A program made the position numbers and the translations under genes. From JAMCXS01 sp964459065 (GTDB taxonomy: Bacteria > Acidobacteriota > Terriglobia > UBA7540), in assembly GCA_964459065.1 (NCBI GenBank), contig CAYWMN010000137.1, positions 1-9,532 on the forward strand: a stretch of 9,532 nucleotides of DNA, given 5' to 3'. Below are positions 5,775 through 9,532 of this stretch, in pieces; the first letter of the stretch is position 1; every line of letters begins with the position of its first letter. Below the pieces are notes generated by a model that saw nothing but the letters and a program-made list of their open reading frames with translations, did not search any database and was not told where the DNA came from.

Positions 5775-7385
5775 ATGAAACTCGGAATCGATTTCGGCAC
5801 AACCCGAATTGTGGTAGCTTTTGTTGACCGTGGGAACTACCCGGTCGTGGTCTTTGAGACTCCCGACGGCAGCGCGTGCGAGTGGTTTCCGCCCCTGGTG
5901 GCGGTGAAAGGAAACGAACGCCGTTACGGGTGGGAGGCCTGGGCCGCGCAGGAAGATCCCGGCTGGACGGTGGTGCGGTCTCTCAAAAAGACACTGGAAT
6001 TCGCCGGTCCTGACACGCTGGTTCACATTGCCGAACAGAAGATTCCCATGCGGGTGCTGCTGCGGGAACTCGGCCTGGCGCTCAAGACCAGCCTGCTGGA
6101 GCGCTCGACGCTCGCGGCCGGCGAGGATGAGCCGCTTGAAGTGATGCTGGGCGTGCCGGCCAACGCCAACAGCAATCAGCGTTTTCTAACCGTGGAAACC
6201 TTCCGCCAGGCGGGTTTTCAGGTGCTGGGGCTGCTCAACGAGCCTTCGGCCGCCAGCATCGAGTTCGGCCATCACAAGCGAACCCGCCGGCAATTCACTG
6301 AAAAGATGCGCATCCTGGTCTATGACCTGGGTGGCGGAACGTTTGATGCTTCGCTGGTTGAGCTGGATGAACGCGAGCACGCCGTCATGGCCTCGGAAGG
6401 AATCCCGTCGCTCGGCGGAGACGACTTTGATGAGGCGCTGGCGGGGCTGGCGCTTGAAGCGGCCGCGATCGGCGCCGCCGAGCAGGACAGCATTTCTCAG
6501 GCGGAACTGTTCCGCCTGCATGAAGAATGCCGGCTGAAAAAAGAAGGACTGCATCCCAACACGCGCAAGATTGTGATTGATCTGGCAAGCGTCAGGCCCG
6601 CGTGGCCGCAAGTAACCGTGGCGGCGGCTGATTTCTACGAGCGTTGCCGGCCCCTGGTCGAGGAGACCCTGCACGCGGCAGAAGACCTGCTGTCGGCGCA
6701 TGCCGGCGAATCCGAGGCGTCGCGGGGCGGGGAAGGGCGCCTGGAAGCGCTCTACATGACCGGCGGCGGCAGCGAACTGCCGCTGGTGGCCCGGATGCTG
6801 CGGGAGATTTTTGGGCGGCGGGTGCGCCGGTCCGCCTTTACCCGCGCGGCCACGGCTATTGGCCTCGCCATTCAGGCGGATGCGACGGCGGGCTACGTTC
6901 TGCGGGACAAATTCACGCGCCATTTTGGAGTCTGGCGCGAAGCCGAAGGCGGCCGTCATATTGTGTTCGACCCGCTGTTTACCAAAGGAACTCCGCTGCC
7001 GGGTCCTTCGGAACCTCCCATTGTCAATTCCCGGCGATATTGCCCGGTTCATAACATCGGCCACTTTCGCTACCTGGAGTGCAGCTATCTGACCGAAGAT
7101 GGCCGCCCGGCTGGAGACATTACCTTCTGGGACGATATCCGGTTTCCTTTTGATCCGGCGCTTCGAAACAATTCCAAGCTGGAACGGTTTCCTGTTGTTT
7201 ATTTGAACCACGACAGGCATCGTGAAGCGGAAGAAAGCTATACGTGTGACCAAAGCGGCACGGTGACCGTAACGATTGCAAACCTTCCGGATGGTTACGA
7301 CCGCAGTTTCCGGCTGGGCCGCTGGGCTGCTTCTGACCCCCTGGTTGTTCCCGGGCGTAAAAAGAGGCCGCGGTCCAGGAGATAG
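5775..7385 (+). CDS. Hsp70-family ATPase (DnaK-like) with a divergent C-terminal region and no lid
   Basis: A 536-residue cytoplasmic Hsp70/actin-fold protein. The N-terminal ATPase domain (about 1-375) is complete: phosphate-1 IDFGTTRIVVAF (5-16), NEPSAASIEFG (155-165), phosphate-2 YDLGGGTFDASLVE (183-196), LGGDDFDEAL (213-222), and the adenosine motif YMTGGGSELPLV (327-338). Residues 376-520 look like a short beta-rich substrate-binding region (GTPLP at 405-409 aligns with the DnaK loop reading 'TTIP'), but the sequence is divergent and the helical lid of DnaK (about 100 residues) is absent; the protein ends in a basic tail, GRKKRPRSRR. No dnaJ or grpE is nearby, so this is not the housekeeping dnaK locus. 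It resembles accessory Hsp70s in the style of YegD/HscC. ATG 5775 follows no visible Shine-Dalgarno and a very short predicted leader. Client proteins are unknown. Confidence 0.82.
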   Translation: MKLGIDFGTTRIVVAFVDRGNYPVVVFETPDGSACEWFPPLVAVKGNERRYGWEAWAAQEDPGWTVVRSLKKTLEFAGPDTLVHIAEQKIPMRVLLRELGLALKTSLLERSTLAAGEDEPLEVMLGVPANANSNQRFLTVETFRQAGFQVLGLLNEPSAASIEFGHHKRTRRQFTEKMRILVYDLGGGTFDASLVELDEREHAVMASEGIPSLGGDDFDEALAGLALEAAAIGAAEQDSISQAELFRLHEECRLKKEGLHPNTRKIVIDLASVRPAWPQVTVAAADFYERCRPLVEETLHAAEDLLSAHAGESEASRGGEGRLEALYMTGGGSELPLVARMLREIFGRRVRRSAFTRAATAIGLAIQADATAGYVLRDKFTRHFGVWREAEGGRHIVFDPLFTKGTPLPGPSEPPIVNSRRYCPVHNIGHFRYLECSYLTEDGRPAGDITFWDDIRFPFDPALRNNSKLERFPVVYLNHDRHREAEESYTCDQSGTVTVTIANLPDGYDRSFRLGRWAASDPLVVPGRKKRPRSRR

Positions 7386-7531
7386 AACCAGGAACTGCAG
7401 GTCTCACAGACTTCGAGATGAACTTTATTGTTGGCAAATTGAAGCTCGCCCTCGTGCTGGATTGAGACGCGGGTGAAGCCTGGCCGGGTGAAAGCGCCCA
7501 ACTCCGGCCGGAACGGCAAGGAGAAAACAAC

Positions 7532-7993
7532 ATGCGAGTGGCGGTCGGCGCGGACCACGCGGGGTTCCTTTTGAAAGAGAACCTTGTCAGTGCGCTCCGA
7601 AAACTTGGCCAGGATGTTCTGGACCTGGGAGCTCATCACGAGGAGCCTTCCGATGATTATCCGGACTATGCCCAGGCGGTGGGACAGGCGATTATTGACG
7701 GTCAGGCGGACCGCGGAGTGCTGATCTGCGGCAGTGGCGTTGGCGTTTCGGTGGCTGCCAACAAAATGCCCGGCATTCGGGCCGCCATCTGCCACGATAG
7801 CTATTCCGCGCACCAGGGCGTGGAACATGACAATATGAACGTGCTGGTGCTGGGCAGCCGCATTATCGGTACCGCCCTGGCTCACGAAGTGGCGCGCTCT
7901 TTTCTCGGGGCCCAATTTACCGGTGAAGAGCGCCATGTCCGCCGGCTCTCCAAGGTGAAGGCCATCGAAGACCAATTCCTGCGCAGGGGATAA
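7532..7993 (+). CDS. rpiB: Ribose-5-phosphate isomerase B
   Basis: A 153-residue cytoplasmic enzyme of the RpiB/LacA/LacB family that interconverts ribose 5-phosphate and ribulose 5-phosphate in the non-oxidative pentose phosphate pathway. It is full length for the family. Seen: VGADHAGFLLKE (5-16; His9 in the phosphate/substrate site), DYPDYA (42-47), LICGSGVGVSVAANK (64-78) with Cys66 at the catalytic base position of the E. coli enzyme, HDNMNVLVLGSR (99-110) with the catalytic His99, and Arg134/Arg138 at the phosphate-binding end. The Cys66 residue places it with E. coli-type rather than the Glu-base actinobacterial enzymes. ATG 7532 has AAGGAG eight bases upstream (7518-7523). LacA/LacB or allose-phosphate isomerase activity cannot be excluded, because family members share this fold, but no galactose or allose genes adjoin it. 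Confidence 0.92.
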   Translation: MRVAVGADHAGFLLKENLVSALRKLGQDVLDLGAHHEEPSDDYPDYAQAVGQAIIDGQADRGVLICGSGVGVSVAANKMPGIRAAICHDSYSAHQGVEHDNMNVLVLGSRIIGTALAHEVARSFLGAQFTGEERHVRRLSKVKAIEDQFLRRG

Positions 7994-8194
7994 GTCACAG
8001 AGGCTGCGCTGTTGGTATTGCAAAAGGATGCGTCCACGGCGCCCGGAGTGTTCCCGTGCTCGCTGGGGATGGCAAATGATTTTTCCCTAACCAAGGCGAT
8101 TCGCGTTATATTCGGCATTTTGTAATTTCGCGGCCGATCTTGAAGGTTTACGACCGACATCGGCGGTCCAACTCGACTCGAAAAGGTTTAGCCA
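7994..8194 (+). other. 201-base gap before the MFS gene, with a possible weak promoter and small hairpin
   Basis: No gene is visible. TATATT (8107-8112) could be a -10, but no convincing -35 sits 16-18 bases upstream. GACCG/CGGTC (8152-8156 with 8164-8168) can form a five-base-pair hairpin in the leader just ahead of the AAAAGG ribosome binding site. No rho-independent terminator for rpiB was found. Confidence 0.25.
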
Positions 8195-9526
8195 ATGCAA
8201 GAAATCGAAAGTAAAGAAATCGCCCAAGGCTCCGAACATCCGACGCACTATCGCTGGTACATTGTCGGCTTGCTCGGAGTGATTGCGGCGCTTACCTATC
8301 TTGACCGCCTGAACCTCAGCATCGCCGGGGAGTACATTCAGACCGAATACGCCTTCAGCACGCAGGCGATGGGGTGGATTCTCAGCTCCTTCATGCTGGG
8401 GTACGCGCTCTTCCAAGTGCCTGTCGGCTGGCTGGGCGACCGTTTTGGGCCTCGGAACCTGTTGATGATGGCGCTCCTGTGGTGGTCGTTGTTCACAGCC
8501 CTGACGGCCATCGCGCCTGAGTTGCCGCTGGCCGGCTTCATCGGCGCAGGATGGGCTTTCGCCATCATCCGATTCCTGGTCGGCGTCGGCGAGTCCGCCA
8601 CCTTTCCCAGTTCCAACAAGGTTGTCGCTTTATGGTTGAGCAAGGAACAGCGGGCGGTCGGCAACAGCCTGCCGTTCATGGGGATCGGCATTGGGGGGGC
8701 GTTGACGCCGCTCCTGATTGCCTGGATCATGCGGACCTGGGGCTGGCGGGAATCGTTTTACATCTGCGCTGCGCTTGGCATTGTCGTGGCCGCCGTATGG
8801 CGCTTGCTCGCCACCAACCGGCCGGAGGAGCATCCTCGGGTCAACGCTGCTGAGATCAAACTGATTCAAGGCGACACCCCTGCGGCAGAGGTTCACCCGG
8901 GTGGGAAGAAGGAGCGTCCCCCCTCGCCTCCCTGGCGCAAAATGCTCCGGAGCCTTTCCGTCTGGGGCATCTTGTTGAGCGCCCTCTGCATGGCTTACCC
9001 GGTCTACATCTTTTTCACCTGGTTCTTTATTTACCTCATCAGAGTGCGGGGGCTTTCGTTGGAACAAGCGGCGGTGTGGGGATGCGCTCCGTTCGTGGCG
9101 ATTGCCATCCTGGCTCCGCTGGGCGGGTGGATTTCGGACCGGGTGGTTGAAAAAATGGGCGCCCGCCGCGGGCGGCGCCTGGGAATGTGGGTTGGAATGG
9201 GTTGCTCAGCGCCGCTGCTTTGGGCTGGCGCCCATACTGGCAACAACGTCGCGGCCATCCTGCTGCTGGCGGGCTCAGCCGGGTTCAACTATTTTGCCTG
9301 CTCGTCGCTGTGGGCCACCTGCATCGATCTTGCCCCGCATTATTCGGCTTCGCTTTCCGGGTTGATGAATATGTTCGGGCAATTTGGGGGCTGGCTGTCA
9401 CCGATTCTGACGGCGTATCTCGCCACCCGATTCGGCTGGACTCACGCCCTGGGTTTTGCCGCCGTGGTGACGCTCGGCTCGGCCGGTTTCTATATGCTGG
9501 TTGACGCCGGCAAGGTCGTGGAATGA
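8195..9526 (+). CDS. MFS transporter, anion:cation symporter (ACS) type, probable organic-anion or sugar-acid permease
   Basis: A complete 443-residue, 12-helix inner-membrane transporter. TM1 carries ALTYLDRLNLSIAGEYI (32-48), the YxDRxNxSxA signature of the ACS family (hexuronate, glucarate and related permeases). MFS motif A is GWLGDRFGPRN (78-88) between TM2 and TM3, with its second-half echo GGWISDRVVEKMGARRGRR (310-328). GVGESATFPSSNKVVALWL (130-148) is the family's conserved TM4 tract. A charged, proline-rich cytoplasmic loop (208-249) joins the two six-helix halves. ATG 8195 has AAAAGG eight bases upstream. The ACS family imports anionic carbohydrates with protons, so uptake of a sugar acid is the likely role, but the substrate is not readable. 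The gene follows rpiB by 201 bases; a weak -10-like TATATT at 8107-8112 hints at its own promoter. Confidence 0.85.
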   Translation: MQEIESKEIAQGSEHPTHYRWYIVGLLGVIAALTYLDRLNLSIAGEYIQTEYAFSTQAMGWILSSFMLGYALFQVPVGWLGDRFGPRNLLMMALLWWSLFTALTAIAPELPLAGFIGAGWAFAIIRFLVGVGESATFPSSNKVVALWLSKEQRAVGNSLPFMGIGIGGALTPLLIAWIMRTWGWRESFYICAALGIVVAAVWRLLATNRPEEHPRVNAAEIKLIQGDTPAAEVHPGGKKERPPSPPWRKMLRSLSVWGILLSALCMAYPVYIFFTWFFIYLIRVRGLSLEQAAVWGCAPFVAIAILAPLGGWISDRVVEKMGARRGRRLGMWVGMGCSAPLLWAGAHTGNNVAAILLLAGSAGFNYFACSSLWATCIDLAPHYSASLSGLMNMFGQFGGWLSPILTAYLATRFGWTHALGFAAVVTLGSAGFYMLVDAGKVVE

Positions 9527-9532
9527 GCAGGC

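Noticed and set aside
6186..7253. 355-codon open frame on the minus strand, opposite the Hsp70 gene
   Set aside because: No domain or plausible ribosome binding site is seen; the Hsp70 frame explains the sequence.

Overview
The window is a GC-rich (roughly 58-60% by eye), gene-dense stretch of bacterial chromosome with eight protein genes: one partial, seven complete. No RNA gene, insertion sequence, CRISPR array or phage-like gene is visible. The mix of a sorbosone-dehydrogenase-type PQQ protein, a stand-alone trehalose synthase, an anion:cation-symporter-type MFS protein and a divergent Hsp70, with GTG/TTG starts and GGAGG/AGGTGA ribosome binding sites, suggests a soil or sediment heterotroph. 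Acidobacteriota is my best guess; this is an inference from gene style, not a proven assignment.

Left part (1-1472, minus strand): a secreted PQQ-type sugar dehydrogenase is followed downstream by the first 39 codons of a HAD-superfamily phosphatase that runs off the left edge. A 427-base divergent region (1473-1899) without a gene separates this from the plus-strand genes and should hold promoters for both directions.

Middle (1900-5595, plus strand): a compact three-gene operon of trehalose synthase (treS), a GT-A glycosyltransferase related to glucosylglycerate / glucosyl-3-phosphoglycerate synthases, and a small membrane protein built from duplicated MscS-type conserved TM-helix units but lacking the MscS cytoplasmic domain. 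Gaps are short and each gene has a good Shine-Dalgarno. The likely theme is making compatible solutes (trehalose and possibly a glycosyl-glycerate) together with a membrane component for tension or osmotic response. This is the most interesting part of the window.

Right part (5775-9526, plus strand): a stand-alone Hsp70-family ATPase with its own near-consensus promoter and no visible Shine-Dalgarno, then ribose-5-phosphate isomerase B (rpiB), then a complete MFS transporter of the ACS type. The gaps (146 and 201 bases) leave it open whether these are co-transcribed.

The window has no strong sign of horizontal transfer and no clearly new multi-gene defence or mobile system. The best candidates for something under-described are the treS-glycosyltransferase-TM-helix operon and the lidless Hsp70.
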